A DNA stretch of 64,000 bases. It comes from Typhlomys cinereus. Taxonomy: Eukaryota; Chordata; Mammalia; Rodentia; Platacanthomyidae. The notes beneath the pieces are model-generated. The model was not told the origin of the DNA, did no database searches, and saw only the letters and a list, made by a program, of their open reading frames with translations. The stretch lies in the NCBI GenBank assembly GCA_023101885.1, contig JALPQD010000820.1, positions 372,001-436,000 on the forward strand. The letters run 5' to 3'. Position 1 is the stretch's first letter; every line of letters begins with the position of its first letter. Both the position numbers and the translations under genes were made by a program. Below, one piece after another: positions 20,896-32,970 of this stretch.

Positions 20896-23800
20896 TTGGG
20901 TATATTTTTAAGCCATATTTTTAGCATGCATTTGTTTGGCACCTTCTGAAACTTCAAATGCTCTCTGGAGTGCTAGAAATTTCATACAAAACAATATTCT
21001 TTAGCTCCTATCTTTATGGAGTGTTCCCAGTGGCTGCTTTTGGTCTTAACCCTCTATGACTTTATAGAAGATAGTGGGCAGCAGGAAGGCAACTGTGGAG
21101 AGAGGATGTAAGGTTAAGGCAGTGAGATCTACAGGATGAAAGCAATGTTGGAGACTTGCAAGGTAGGTAGGAGCTGAGAGCTAAGGAGAAGCTGAAACTG
21201 GTACCCAGGAAGTGACTTGGCAGTCAAGCAGCAAAAGCCCAGATCCCAGACTCCCCATTGCTAATTAGGGAATTCATTTAATTTTTTGAATGTTATTTCT
21301 TCCATGGTCTTAACTCCTCAACTGCAAAATGAGGATAAACACACAAACATGTCCAAGGATACGTTGAGATCACAACACAAAAGACTTGAAGGTTCTCACA
21401 CATGTTCTAAGCATATCACACTGTGCTTAGAAAATCCAGTCCCTGAACTTGAGACTCAGCTTACAAAGGGAGACTGTCAGTTGGCCCTTGACTTGTCTAT
21501 TTTGACACCACATGATCTTTTTTTTTTTCTTGAGAAGAAGTTGTAGAGATTGAGAAAATAAAAATGTCAAATACAGGGTTCAAATATCATTGAATGGTGC
21601 AAAGGAAAAGTCCCTTTCACCCACAGCAAACCTGGTCCATTCTTCCCTTGGTCCCAGGGAAACAGACCTAGGTATCAAGATGTCATGGAGATAAAAGACA
21701 ATTTCTGTGTGCTGCTCTATGGATACAGCTGCCATCATCTGAACAAAGGAACAGTGGTCTTATCCTTATGTTCCTTGGGAGAGAATGGATGACTAGCTCT
21801 CCCTTTCCATCTTTCAGTATTTGTTTTGCTCTTATTTCTCATAGTATTTGCACAGTGTTTGTGGAAAGAAGGGAACCATGATAGAATGAATGGAAATGAC
21901 ATGGAGAGATCTAAGACACATTCCAAACTTCTATCCAAGAATTGTCTCTGGTAGACAAAAGGAAGCAGAGGGCATGGGAAAATCTTTGGTAACCAAGGAA
22001 GTGAAGCCCGCTAAATGGCTAGAGTCCCTTTTCTAAAACCTCTATGTGTAAGGAATAGTATAATAATTCACTCCAATGAGCAGTCAGGATACCCTGTACC
22101 TCGTCTTCCTAGTGCTGGACCATGCTAGTGACTAGAGATGACTATAAGCAAGGACACACACGTCACAGCCAAGAGGAAGGAGAAGCTTTGCCTTCAGAGA
22201 AGAATTTAAGGAGCTACAAATCACTTAGCTCAGACTGAGCAAGGCAGCACAAAGTTGTCATGTCAACACCCAGGCAGCTGAGACAAGAGAAGCACAGGTC
22301 GTGAGTTTTTATCATGAAAAGAAACGAAAAAGAAACCCTTGGGCTGAAATGATACATGACTGTTTCAGCTCAGACAAGTCTCTACACTTCCTCCTTGCTT
22401 TGATTTCATTGCATAGTGGCGGGGTATGGTGGATTGCACAGCGGACCTCACCGCAGTGAGAGGACAAGTCCTTTCTGGGGGTGTGGGACCTGGGACGCCA
22501 GAGTGGACAGCTTACAGGTATGTGCACAGGAGATAGGACACTTCAGATAGGTCTCACACATGGAGTAACTAACATCTTCCACCTGCTGTTAAGTTAGGGA
22601 AAGACGAGAGTGAAAGAAAATTAAAATATAGTGGAGAGATGAGTGATCCATTCGTGGGAACACATGGCACACACACACATGTGCGCACATGTACACACAG
22701 ATACACATTCTGTGACATGAACCAGTGGTGTACTAATGGCCTCCTGATCTCCAAAGATGACATTAAATATGGGGACCCACAGATAAACAAAGCAAAGTTT
22801 CTGTCCTCAAGAAAGCCACAAACATAAATCCAAAGGACTCTAAAGCAACGCATGCATATTTATAGCCAGAGTGACAAATGCGTCCAAATAAAAATGAATG
22901 GCTCCTCCCCCCCCCAATCAGAAGCTTCCAGACTACAACCAAACCCAAATATCTTTCAATCTATAAGTGTTTGTAGGCTTGAAATTGCCAAAGCAGAAAC
23001 CGAGGTTCCAAAAGCTGACCCAAGTACTGTCAGAGGAATTCCTTGAAGTTACCCATAAATATTCACCAAGCCTCACTCCAGTCCTGCGCCTAGTCATAAA
23101 TCCCCATTTCTTTTCAAGAACTTTTACATTTGATCAACGACACAGGGTGATGCTTAAACCAGGCCATTTGGAATATTCGATTTTCATACATAGCTTTAGG
23201 ATTTTAATTTCCACTCTGCAAGCTGGCTCAGATTTTCCCTGTCCTGAAATAAATCAGGATTTCCAGGACATGAAAGCAGACGCTGAGCACAGAAGGGCTT
23301 TCTCAACTCTCAGCCTGGTTCCACCGCTCAGGCAAGACATACTTACCAAAAACATACCTCTCGCTTCATCTCAGCCCCAGGGAAAAGGTTGGAAAACTGG
23401 CAGCTAATGTGGTGAGAGAAAAATGCCCAGCACTCAAGATCAATCTGTCAAAAAGAGGTTAGAACCATTCATCAAAGGAGAGAGGAAAACCCAAAGATAT
23501 TGTGAAACATTTACCCAAGTGAACTGAAATTAATTGCCCCCTCTGCTTAATCTCTTTCTGCCCTCCATGTTTTTCCAGGGGCTATGGAGCACCAAAGAAG
23601 TAGCCAGCACTTAGCAGTAGAATGGACAGCCTATACAAGATGCTGATAATACATCACAACTCAGAATGTGTTCTAGCCAAAAGGATCTTTGGAGTTCCTG
23701 CAGTCAAGAGTCTGGTTTGGAAAGAAAGCAAACAAGAGACCTGGATTTGGTGTCAGGTGGGCATATAACTCTTATCTCCAACTGCTGTTCTCAAACCACG

Positions 23801-24480
23801 CAATCACAGGGAAGTAGAATCATCGGGATTCCATGAAAGCGTGGCAAATGTAAATAACTTGCTTCAGGGACTCAATTGAACAAATGCATAGATAAGAAAC
23901 TGTTAGTGTTGTAAAGAACTCAGTGACAGCTGTCTGAATCTAATCATTAATAGAGCACTCTCTCAACAGAACTTTTACCTAACTTACTAGATAGACTTCC
24001 AATAGCTCCCGTTCATTCTCTAAAAGATAGCAAACCATGTCTCCAAATTCCAATGCCATAGACATGATTGTAGTGTATCACCCACAAAGTGACATATCCA
24101 TCAAAAGCTCTTTGCATTTATTCTTATACTCTCTACTTATATTTCTAAACACAACGATAAACTTTATTTAATAGCTGACAAAATGCTATATGAAGGTATT
24201 TATTATCTACATGAACACTGCAATTGTTCACTGTAATCAATTCCATGAATTGATGGAGCTGTAATTATACTTGAAAGACACTTTGGTTGAAAGACACTTT
24301 GTCAAATTAGTTTGAGTTGCCCATTGAAAATATTGGCAATAAGTTTATGGTAGTCTAAAAATATGCCTTCAGAATTTTTCCTAAGTATCTTTCCTATTTT
24401 GTTTTATTCTGAAAAAAGTAAAAATTGAGTGGCTTATGAGCACAACTGTTCATGAGAGTCAGCTGGCATTTAACAATGAA
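20896..24480. other. Long single-copy-looking stretch
   Basis: No gene, exon or recent repeat recognised. It includes short TG/CA runs near 22668-22700. The largest open frame (22967-23407, 146 codons) has no recognisable domain and is within chance expectation. Confidence 0.4.
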
Positions 24481-24492
24481 AAAGAAAGAAAC

Positions 24493-24712
24493 TGGGGCCT
24501 GTGATATAACTCAGAGGGTAGAGCATCTCTTCACAAACCTGGTACCCTGAGTTCAATCCCCGGAAATTCAAGGGGTAGAAGGAGAGAGTTGACTTCAGAA
24601 AATGATTTCCATCCATTTCCCATGACATGCATGTTCTTTCTCTCTCTCTCCCTCTCTCTCTCCCTCTCCCTCCCTCTCTCTCTCTCTCTCCATAAAAGAA
24701 AGAAATCTTGCA
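24493..24712 (+). mobile_element. tRNA-derived SINE with TC tail
   Basis: gatataactcagagggtaga is an A-box region and gagttcaatccccgg a B-box region. A (TC)n tract (24638-24690) and an A-rich end follow. It is inserted at the start of an old L1 3' end. Confidence 0.7.
24638..24690. repeat. (TC)n microsatellite
   Basis: TC tract with occasional extra C, forming the tail of the SINE. Confidence 0.95.
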
Positions 24713-25045
24713 ATATGAAGCAATCTGGATAAACCTTGAGGTCATGATGTTGAGTAATACAAGCCAGACAACGCGATAAGCACTGTGTGATTGCAGTTGG
24801 ATGAGTTGTCTAATACTGTCAAACTCAAACACTCGGAATGGAATGGTGGCTCACAGGAGCTGAGCAGAGAGCCCTAGGGAGTTACTACTCAGAGAGCATA
24901 AAACCCCACTTATGTAAGATGAAAAGTTTCCAGAGACTGCTGCTCAACACTGACCCTGAAATTAACAATATCACATTATACATTCGAAATTTTGTTAAGT
25001 GTTCTTACTACAATAGAGTTTAAGAAGCCAAAGAAATAAAAAGAA
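24711..25045 (+). mobile_element. Ancient L1 3' end
   Basis: caatctggataaaccttgagg, gttgagtaatacaagccaga, gaatggtggctcacaggag and atcacattatacattcgaaa match the order of the ORF2 end and 3' UTR of ancient mammalian L1M-type elements. No frame remains. Confidence 0.65.
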
Positions 25046-25425
25046 AAGAGTGAAGGACAGTGAGAGAGACAACTGGGAACTCCAGTCTGTGCATTCATGG
25101 ACAGAGCAAAGGCTGAATCCCCACACTGAGTGTGAACCCTTTTTATCACTAGTATCATCCCGTCCTAATTAAATGTAAGTACCAACCAACAGCCTGTCCT
25201 ACTTGACTTGTAGGTAATTATTATTGCTTTATGTTTATATAACTAGTATCCCCAGATCTAAAAGAGTCATAAATGTGAATTATTTAATTTATATTATATT
25301 TAATTATATTTATATAAACTTTTATTTACATAAATTATATTTATATAAATTATAGATATATTATATTTAATGCAAATTCCACTAAAAAATTACCACTAAT
25401 TAATTACCACTAAAAAAATCCATAA
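25046..25425. other. AT-rich unclassified sequence
   Basis: Contains an AT-rich tract (25275-25375) built from repeated ttatattta and tataaatta words. No gene. Confidence 0.5.
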
Positions 25426-25427
25426 CT

Positions 25428-25774
25428 GGGGCTGGAGAAGATGGTTCAATGGATAAGGCATCCCCATTAACCCCCCCCAAACACATATAGAATGAAGACC
25501 ACCAGAGTTTAGATGCCTAGAACTCATGTGTAAGCTAGGCAGGCATTGAAGCTACCTGTAATGTTATCACTAGAGAGACAGACACAGGGGTTTCCCCTGT
25601 CTAAACTAGCCAATTAGTGAACTTTAGGTTCAGTTGAGACACTCTTCCTCCATAGATAAAATGGGGAACGATTAAGGAAGACATTCACTATCAACTTTTG
25701 TCCTTTACATGCACGTGCAATGAACATACATATGCATTTGCCCAATATATGCCCACAGGCATATGAAAATACAC

Positions 25775-25809
<35 letters not shown>

Positions 25810-25835
25810 CTAATAAAATGTGAAATACTTGTAGT
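25428..25835 (+). mobile_element. B2-type SINE, long and diverged, with CA tail
   Basis: Head ggggctggagaagatggttc, a tctgtctcta-type region near 25570, a (CA)n tract at about 25776-25808 and the end taataaaatg. The middle (25620-25770) is probably foreign or strongly diverged. Confidence 0.55.
25776..25808. repeat. (CA)n microsatellite
   Basis: Uninterrupted CA repeat in the SINE tail. Confidence 0.95.
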
Positions 25836-25997
25836 TCATGATTTAACTTACTTTCACCCTCTAAGCACAATGACACCAAAGGGGAGAGAGTTGAAGGATT
25901 TTTCCAAATAATTTGTGGTAGCTGTGCTGTTATAAACTATCTGGCTTGGTCTGGTATCTTATCTACTGATTTGGGAATAAAGATGGATTATCTTGAA

Positions 25998-26023
25998 GAA
26001 GTCTCACACACACACTCACCATA

Positions 26024-26077
<54 letters not shown>

Positions 26078-26094
26078 TGCGCGTGTGAGACTTC
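25998..26094. repeat. CA tract inside an inverted repeat, perfectly alternating purine-pyrimidine
   Basis: Bases 26021-26087 alternate purine and pyrimidine without a break for 67 bp: (CA)n, then gtgcgcatgcgcgtgtg. A perfect 12-bp inverted repeat flanks it (gaagtctcacac at 25998-26009 and gtgtgagacttc at 26083-26094). The inner gcgcatgcgc (26073-26082) is itself a palindrome. Confidence 0.95.
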
Positions 26095-26338
26095 CTAATG
26101 AGATTAAACAGGAAAACACTGGTGTGGGGGAGATGATCCAAGATCCTTTAGTTCTCACAAACATTTCTTGAGCACTTTCTTCACACCTTAGCTTCTCTGC
26201 TTCTGAACAGATTAATGGGGGGGGGGGAGAAAAAGGAGGCAGAGGAAGAGGAAAAGATGACAGAAGAGGAGAAGGAACAGGAAAAATAAGAGAAGGAAGA
26301 GAAGAAGAAAGAGGAAGGGAGGAACCCAGAGTATAGGA

Positions 26339-26530
26339 CTACATCAGATGCTGTTTTAAAAGTTTCACATGTATAAATTTATTTTTTACAATATCTTGAT
26401 ATCCCAACCAAACAAGTATTCTGTTATTGTCTTCCTGTTTTTTAGAGATGTTAAAACTAAGGTCAGGGGGCAGCAGCTTTCTATCCCAAGATTTCACAAG
26501 TGGTAAGTACTGACAGTGAGTTCTCATCTA
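26339..26530 (-). mobile_element. MIR ancient SINE
   Basis: The sequence cacatgtataaatttatttt, gagatgttaaaactaaggtc and atttcacaagtggtaagtac follows the reverse of the MIR consensus over about 190 bp. Confidence 0.6.
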
Positions 26531-27859
26531 ATCAGTCTTGACCCATAACTTAAACATTAAGTCACTGTTGTCTACCTACGTTCATTGCTAAACCCTGTGC
26601 TTGGTGTTAAATGACTCAAAAAAGGGGGGGGGTGTCTCAAAGAGACAGGCTTTGTGAAGGACAGACATGGCTACAGATACTACAGGCTAATAGTCAGGTG
26701 TCATTTCAGAGATGGATGAGAGTCTGGGGCCATAAAAGCATGTAGGCAGTGGACCAGTCAGGGTGGGCAAGCAAGTTCTCACAACAGAGGCAACTCAAAG
26801 TGGCACATCCTGGAAAGATGAATAGAAATCTTCAAAGCAAAGAAGAGGAAAAAATAAAAAAGCAGACCTACAGATCCTACTTAAGTGACCCCCAGTTGGC
26901 TGGGAATCTGTAAAATTGGCAACAAACAGAAGATGAAATGGGCATAGTGGAGCTATGAATGTTTCTTGTCAGATTCAGCAATGATGGCTGTAGAAAGCTA
27001 AGACTTCCAAAAGTACTGGTCTGGAGAAGTTATGCATGGGGTGGCGTGGGAGAAATGGAAAGAGAGTAACATGCTCAGATATACATCTGAAACACGTCCC
27101 CCTGCTACAAGGTAGATATTGAATTTTAAGATGGTGGGCAGCTTAAGAAGGTGCACTTAGAACCTATCACATTAACTCTGGTGAATGGGACCTAAACCCA
27201 GAAGGTAGATGGATTGAAGGGAATTGTAAAGAGACACACTTTTGGAAGGGGAACATATTATCTACCTGTATATTAATCATTTAAGAGTTAATGCAGTGGG
27301 ACCTCCACACACACACACAACTCAATTCATCTTGGCTGCATTGAATAAACAGTTGTACTCAGATGAAAGGAAAGATACTATTTTTATCCCACATATTTAT
27401 ATCTATGAACCACCTCTTTCCATGAAGGATTTTGAGATGCCTGGAAAATCACCAAATGAATGCAGCATCCAATGACAAGGGACTTAGTGAAGAGTTCTTA
27501 GGACTATAAATCAGCCATTCCTGTCAGTGAAGTTCAAGTTGAAGATACCAAGAAATATCCTCTGCGTCAGCTCCGGGCTCCAATTTGATGTCCCTTCCTC
27601 TCCCCGGAGAAACAAATGGTGAGAACATGTCCAGTTTGCTGGACTGCTACCTTGGGCCTTTCTCTGGGAAAAGGAAGAGATATTGGAACCGGCAACGAGG
27701 TTCAAACACACCCTTTCCTGTAGACACCTCCAGTTGTGCCAGTTGTATAAATGAATCAAAGCTTTCAATGAGACAACATCTTAATCTTAAAATAGATAAA
27801 TCCTAAGGAAGGCGAAGTTCTCAAAAAAAATTGTAGTGCATTTGTGCACAAAACATTTT

Positions 27860-28035
27860 CCATTTGCATTCTTAATCTCTTGCAATTCATCTTGGCTGCA
27901 ACCAAAGCTAGAAAAGAATTTCACCATTTTGCAGATGAAAGAACTGAAATTCAGAAGTTAAGGACCCTTCCTAAAAGTCATTCGTGTGTAGTTATTAGTG
28001 ACAGAAGTCTAAGCATCGGTCTTAGTAATTTTCAC
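27860..28035 (-). mobile_element. MIR-like ancient SINE
   Basis: accattttgcagatgaaaga, actgaaattcagaagttaag and the following cttcctaaaagtcattcg match the reverse MIR core. Confidence 0.55.
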
Positions 28036-28956
28036 TTCAAGGAAAGTGGGGTAATACCAATAAAAAGGCCTTATATTTGGAGTAGTTACTAGATGACTGA
28101 CAGTATGCTCTATGTGCTATATGTTTTGTCATGTTTAATTCTGAAATCACTCCATGACTTTCACACGGGAAGAGGCTGAGTTAAAGGCAGCAATAACCAC
28201 AAGGGCATGAAGAGAATTATCTGCAGGACTGGGATGCAAAACAACCATGAGATATCAAATTTAGTTTTTTGTTAAACATCTACCTAAATCCTGCCACTGT
28301 GAGTTATTAGCTTCCTATCTTCAAGTAAATTATTGCACTTTTATAGTCTCTGTAACTTACCTATAGATTATACACACCTACAGATTCTATACCCTGTATG
28401 CCGGTGTGTATATACATGGTATACATACATGACCCATCCAGACTCTTACAACAGCTATTAACAGAGGCTAATTTCACTTCAACAATATACATTGTGACTA
28501 GTAATTTTTATGATAGAAATAATCATTTTGGTGATTATCATTGTAAAAAGAGTATGTGTTGTTTAACAGTCTAAGAGACTTTGTATTCCAAGTCTTATCT
28601 TTGTGTCCCTTCTGTTGTTCCTCTCAAGGTTTTTGACTGAGTCTCATAGAATAGAAGTAAAATTTCCTTTTGAAGAGGAAACAAAACTATGCATGTCCAT
28701 AAAATTATCTGGCCAACAAAAGCCCATTTGTTATGGAATTCCCAGATGAACTAAGCATATCAACTCTGAGTTACTTAGTAATTCTATAGTTTAAATAAGT
28801 AAAAGTCTGGTTAATCAAATGTCAGTCCCAGAAAATTATCCTCCAAACACTGCAGACTTTGGAACTTTGAAGTTGTGTCAGTTCAGTTTGAAACTAGGCC
28901 AATGTGTGAGCTCTAGGATAGGTTCCAAGCTCTTTAAAGTAAAAATACTCCTTCTT

Positions 28957-28958
<2 letters not shown>

Positions 28959-28997
<39 letters not shown>
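28959..28997. repeat. (AC)n microsatellite
   Basis: Uninterrupted AC dinucleotide tract of 39 bp. Confidence 0.95.
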
Positions 28998-28999
<2 letters not shown>

Positions 29000-29430
29000 T
29001 TGACATAAATTGACATACCTATTATAATATGAATACAATAGTTTGTGCTGATTTTTTAAATTTTAAATATTTAGAATTAGTAAAGGAGTCTTATATCCAT
29101 TAGTATTTAAGTTAGTTTCTATTCTGCTAATCCTAAAATCATCTATATATATTTGTGCCAAAAAAATGAAAATACCTGGAGACATTGAAACTTTTCAATA
29201 TACAATGCTTGTGCCTATAGGACTAGGATTTCTTAAAAAAGAAAACATAACTATACTATCCCATGGTGATCCACTAGGTAGAAACCAATGTTCTGAAATA
29301 GTAGGACCATAAGGGATATGTAAGATTATGTTAAAACAGCTTGGCATGCAAAGAACACATCCTAGCTTTGACATTTCAAATGCAGGGCATATGATACCTG
29401 TTTAGCACATTCAAGGACCTGGGAGTTGGA

Positions 29431-30350
29431 GAATCTGGCCAAGGTCTGGTCAGAGACAACAGTGTGCTATTCACTTGACTTGTTCTGTCTTGCAGTGGTG
29501 ATGGGATGGATTCCTGCAGAAGGAGCCTATACCTGCGTAAGTCTCTTGTGTTTTCTCTATAAGATAGGGTATGAATGGGAAAGCCAACCCTATGTTAGGT
29601 ATCTTCCAACAAGAGGGGAGGGTTCGATACAAATACCCTAATCCTCAGTGTTGGGAGGCAAAGAAGCTCCAAGAGGAATTGGAAATAATGCCAGAGAGCA
29701 GTAACTTCTGGAAGCTACTGCCACCCACAGCACCGGAGGTACAGAAGGAAGGAGATGGTGTCTGCGGAACCTAGGAGCTCTCTGCAGCTGTTCAGCAGGG
29801 TCAGCAGCTACTGTTTCTGGAGCTGTGGTCACAGCTGCTGGACATACTGATAGCCTTGAAGCCCAGGGGAGCTGAGAGTCACTGGCACAGCTAAGACCTG
29901 CTGATGGCAGCTGAGCTTCATAGCCACTCGTTTTCTGCCAGAGTTGGCAGCAAATGCAGTCACAGGAGAGTGTGGATGTTCCCTTCTGCCTGTGCCCTTT
30001 GCTTGACCACCTCAACTTTGCCAACTATTTCACAGTTGGCTTGCCAGGACATGGAAACCAGCCACCAGGAGAATTTGGAAATTGTGATTTGCAGAAGTCT
30101 GGACTATTGAAATACAGACCAGGTTAGGGAAATTTGGAAGAGATCTGAAAGAAAGAGACAAATGATGAGCTTTCTCTGCCTACTGGTGGCGTCGGTGACT
30201 TTAAATGGCCTCTTGCTTTGCCTATAGTCATGACTTCTGCTATGTGACTCCTGTCATAAATGGATTGTATACCTTGTATAACTGTTAAGCCAAATAAATG
30301 CTCCTTTCTTCCCTAAGTTGTTGGAGTCTAAGTGCTTTATTAGAGGAAAA
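29431..30350 (+). other. Unclassified, with a URR1/MER1-like 3' end
   Basis: The last 100 bp (taagccaaataaatgctcct, ctaagttgttggagtctaag, gctttattagagg) follow the 3' end of rodent MER1-type elements, as at 36090-36150. The rest is not recognised. The segment 29495-29535 lies between a possible splice acceptor and a gtaagt donor. Confidence 0.4.
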
Positions 30351-30675
30351 AGAAGCAATTTCAATAAGGGGTGATCAGACTTTTTATCTTTCAGTTTTTG
30401 AAAACATTGAGAGGGTCTTTGTATAAAGGAAGAGGTATACCATATCGTTTATGGTCATCACCCTATTATCAACAAAAGTTAGCTCCTCCAGGAAATAGGG
30501 TCAGACTGCCAATCATCAAGACCTGTCCTTTGAAAGTGCCTTCCTTCAGCATGGTTCTACCTTTTAAAGGTACCACAATGTTTCCAAACATTAACACTGG
30601 CTAAGGATTCGAACATCAGAGCCTGTAGTGGGGGTGTCCAATTCACATTCATACCGTGGCACTTGCAACAGTTTG
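30351..30675. other. Unclassified sequence
   Basis: No recognised gene or repeat. Confidence 0.35.
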
Positions 30676-30679
30676 CCTG

Positions 30680-31110
30680 CATGATAATTGATAAAATCAT
30701 GACAAAACCACTTAAGAGAACAAGGAGTTTCTCTTACAATACTCAGGCAACAGTTCCTTGTCCAACTTAGCAAGAGCTAACACCAACACTAGAACTGAGG
30801 AAACTGACTGTACCACATCCACATAATAGTTGAGAGGGGACAATCCTTACTTGCCAGACCAGCATGTCTGGCCAAGTATACAGAAGGATGCCAACTTCCT
30901 CAACCAGCTCTCTGTATTTTATTCACCTGTCCAGCTTCTAGTCCCTCCCACCATGGGTTGGGCCTTCCGCCATCAAATATATAATCTCCTATAGGTTCTG
31001 GGCTGAACTCAACTATTAATTCTCTATAAATGTGCCTAGAGCTCAAACCCTCAACCATCAAGTTGACAACTGCATCTAACTATGACAACATCCAAATATT
31101 CATGAGTCCC
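30680..31110 (-). mobile_element. URR1-like MER1-type DNA element
   Basis: Homologous over its length to 43800-44185, and in reverse to 37640-38065. Shared landmarks are the hairpin ttgccagaccagcatgtctg (from about 30851), gtattttattcacctgtcca, ccaccatgggttgggccttc and the end caagttgaca. It has no coding capacity. Confidence 0.6.
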
Positions 31111-31535
31111 AATTACCCAACCTAGACACCCTATAACCTAAAAGCTAAATTTAGAAAGCAACATCAGAAACCTTATAAAATATTAGGAATACAGGAGAGA
31201 AAAACTATTTGTCATTATGTAGATGCATATATAGACAAAGATGTGAGCCACAACATACAAATCATTGCTTTGGTCCTGGTTTCTGCTATGGGTCATTTAT
31301 CCTTGGTTCTATTCCCTTGCCCTATGACCCACACATTGTAGAGGACTCAAAGCTCCCCTGCGGGTATTTCCCATCACTCAGACTTTCCTAAGCTGGTCTT
31401 GTCTAGCAAACAGCACCATTCAAATTTAGCCCTGGAAAATGGAAAGTGTTCAGTGGACATCAGCCTACCTCATATCTGTTAGATAAACTCTCTGCCTCAG
31501 TTTTCCATTTCCATTGCAGTTAAAAAAAAAAAAAA
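31111..31535. other. Unclassified sequence
   Basis: No recognised gene. A short A run is at about 31520-31533. Confidence 0.35.
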
Positions 31536-31539
31536 TGTG

Positions 31540-31860
31540 TGACCAAGCATTGTAAAGGACAAGGGAGTTTTACTCTTGTTTATGATTTCAGGTTACAGTT
31601 CACTGAGGCAGGAGACTTACCAGCATCAGGAGCCAAGGGACCCAGCCACAGCAAGAACACAGGCATGAGAGAACCTATGCTGCTTTCTAGCTCTTCAGCT
31701 TGCCAAATTCCATCTGCCCATGACATACACCGTCCCATCTACTATGGGCTGGGGCTTCCAACATCCATCGCATTATTAAGGCAGTCTTCTACAGTCATGC
31801 TTCCAGTCTGCCTTAACTAAATAATTCTTCCTAGGTGTGCCCACTTCTGAAGAGTCAAGA
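31540..31860 (-). mobile_element. URR1-like DNA element, diverged
   Basis: acaagggagttttactcttg, gcaggagacttaccagcatc and actatgggctggggcttcca follow the order seen in the reverse-strand copies at 30680 and 43800. Weaker match. Confidence 0.4.
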
Positions 31861-32010
31861 CGAGAAAATGAAATTAACTGTCACACTCTCCTTTGCCATT
31901 CAGTGAATATATAGTTTCGTGAGATGAATTAGTAATTTCATTTAGGCTGCTCATTCTTTGATTTCTGATATATTTTGTCATTTACATTTGAATGCACAAA
32001 TATGACTATG

Positions 32011-32633
32011 TGTTGCCAAATCCCCGCTGGACCAGCCAAGGGGAGTAAGGGGGAAACAGCGGGGCCTTGAGGCTGGAGGTAAATGGGTGAGCCGGCAATG
32101 GGGTCACCAACCAGACGCCAAGAATCAGGTGAGGAGCAGCAGTGAACAAGTATGTTGCAGATTCAACTTTATTCAGGAAGTGTTTGGGCTTATATAGAGT
32201 CCGGGTCCAATCAGGTGTTGCCACCTCTCTGCTGGGGGGAGGGGAGCAGCCACCAATTATTTTGCTGTTTACTAAGTGTTCATTACAGAGGCAGGTTTGA
32301 TGGCCGCTTCCCATTGGTTGTTCATCGCTCCTTCTTATTGGTTGTTCATCCTTCCTTCCCATTGGTTGTTCATCATTCCTTCCCATTGGTTGTTCATCAT
32401 TCCTTCCCATTGGTTGTTCATCATTCCTTCCCATTGGTTGTTCATCGCTCCTTTTTATTGGTTGTTCATCGCTCCTTCTTATTGGTTGTTCATCATTCCT
32501 TCCCATTGGTTGTTCATCCTTCCTTCCCATTGGTTGTTCATCCCTCTGCCTGTATGGTTCCTCTTTTGAGACATGTTTGGGGCATGTCGGGCTTATCCGT
32601 AGGCTAGGGCCTCCCTGAATCGGTAGTACCACA
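32011..32633 (-). mobile_element. Solo LTR, family 1, with ten CCAAT units
   Basis: On the minus strand it begins TGTGGTACTACCGATTC and ends TTTGGCAACA. In LTR direction: a U3 with ten 24-bp units each carrying CCAAT, a TATA box (complement of cttatatagag, about 32191-32200), a poly(A) signal AATAAA (complement of tttatt near 32170) and a U5-like end. It matches 19025-19433; the extra length of about 214 bp equals nine added units. There are no internal viral genes. Flanking bases do not show a clear target duplication. The family is not identified; the ends and signals fit an endogenous retrovirus. Confidence 0.82.
32311..32545. repeat. 24-bp CCAAT minisatellite, ten units
   Basis: attggttgttcat starts at about 32312, 32337, 32361, 32384, 32409, 32432, 32457, 32481, 32504 and 32529. 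Units differ only in the spacer (cattccttccc, cgctccttctt and variants). Since 24 is a multiple of 3, it creates repetitive open frames on both strands that are not genes. Confidence 0.95.
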
Positions 32634-32970
32634 CTTACGGATATCTTTCACTCTGGTTGATCTTTTCATCTATTATTTTGTTAGTTTTCTATTGGTTGCT
32701 TGGTTGGTCTGTCTCTTTTATATAATTTTCTTGAGTTCTTTTATTAATCACTTAAGTTCTAATATTCTTTTGTGCCCTTTCTATTGGCTTATTAATATTA
32801 ACAACTGACTGTTTTAGCATGAACAGTTTATGTTGAGCTTAAGAAAACCTAACCTTCAAGTGACATCTGCTAGTGCATGTATAAAAACATTAAAAATAAA
32901 TATATTCATTTCTTTCTCTTTCTGTGACCTTCTGCACACATTTCATACTGCTTCTCAGTAGCTCCACATT
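32634..32970. other. AT-rich unclassified sequence
   Basis: T-rich sequence that may be part of an ancient minus-strand L1. Not supported strongly enough to name. Confidence 0.35.

Larger units (their letters stand above)
26100..29430. other. Single-copy-looking stretch with MIR relics
   Basis: No gene recognised. It has a G run and a purine tract at about 26216-26327, a (CA)n at 28959-28997, and MIR-like pieces listed separately. An 18-bp word (caattcatcttggctgca) occurs at both 27323 and 27883. Confidence 0.4.

Noticed and set aside
22967..23407. 146-codon frame starting MFVGLKLPKQ
   Set aside because: No recognisable domain. Overlapping frames in other phases are similarly open, and the length is near chance expectation.
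27323..27900. 18-bp repeat caattcatcttggctgca at 27323 and 27883
   Set aside because: The flanks do not align and the match is only mildly unlikely by chance, so I do not call it a duplication.
32311..32545. Possible CRISPR-like array
   Set aside because: The units abut with no unique spacers, and the genome is mammalian. It is a minisatellite.
32152..32607. Frames of 97-208 codons with 8-residue repeats (for example SFPLVVHH) on both strands
   Set aside because: A by-product of a 24-bp minisatellite, whose unit length is a multiple of 3. It lies in a solo LTR.
19025..32633. A single provirus bounded by the LTRs at 19025 and 32011
   Set aside because: Both LTRs are in the same orientation, but the 12.6 kb between them contains no gag, pol or env signal, and the LTRs differ in structure and divergence. 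They are separate solo LTRs.
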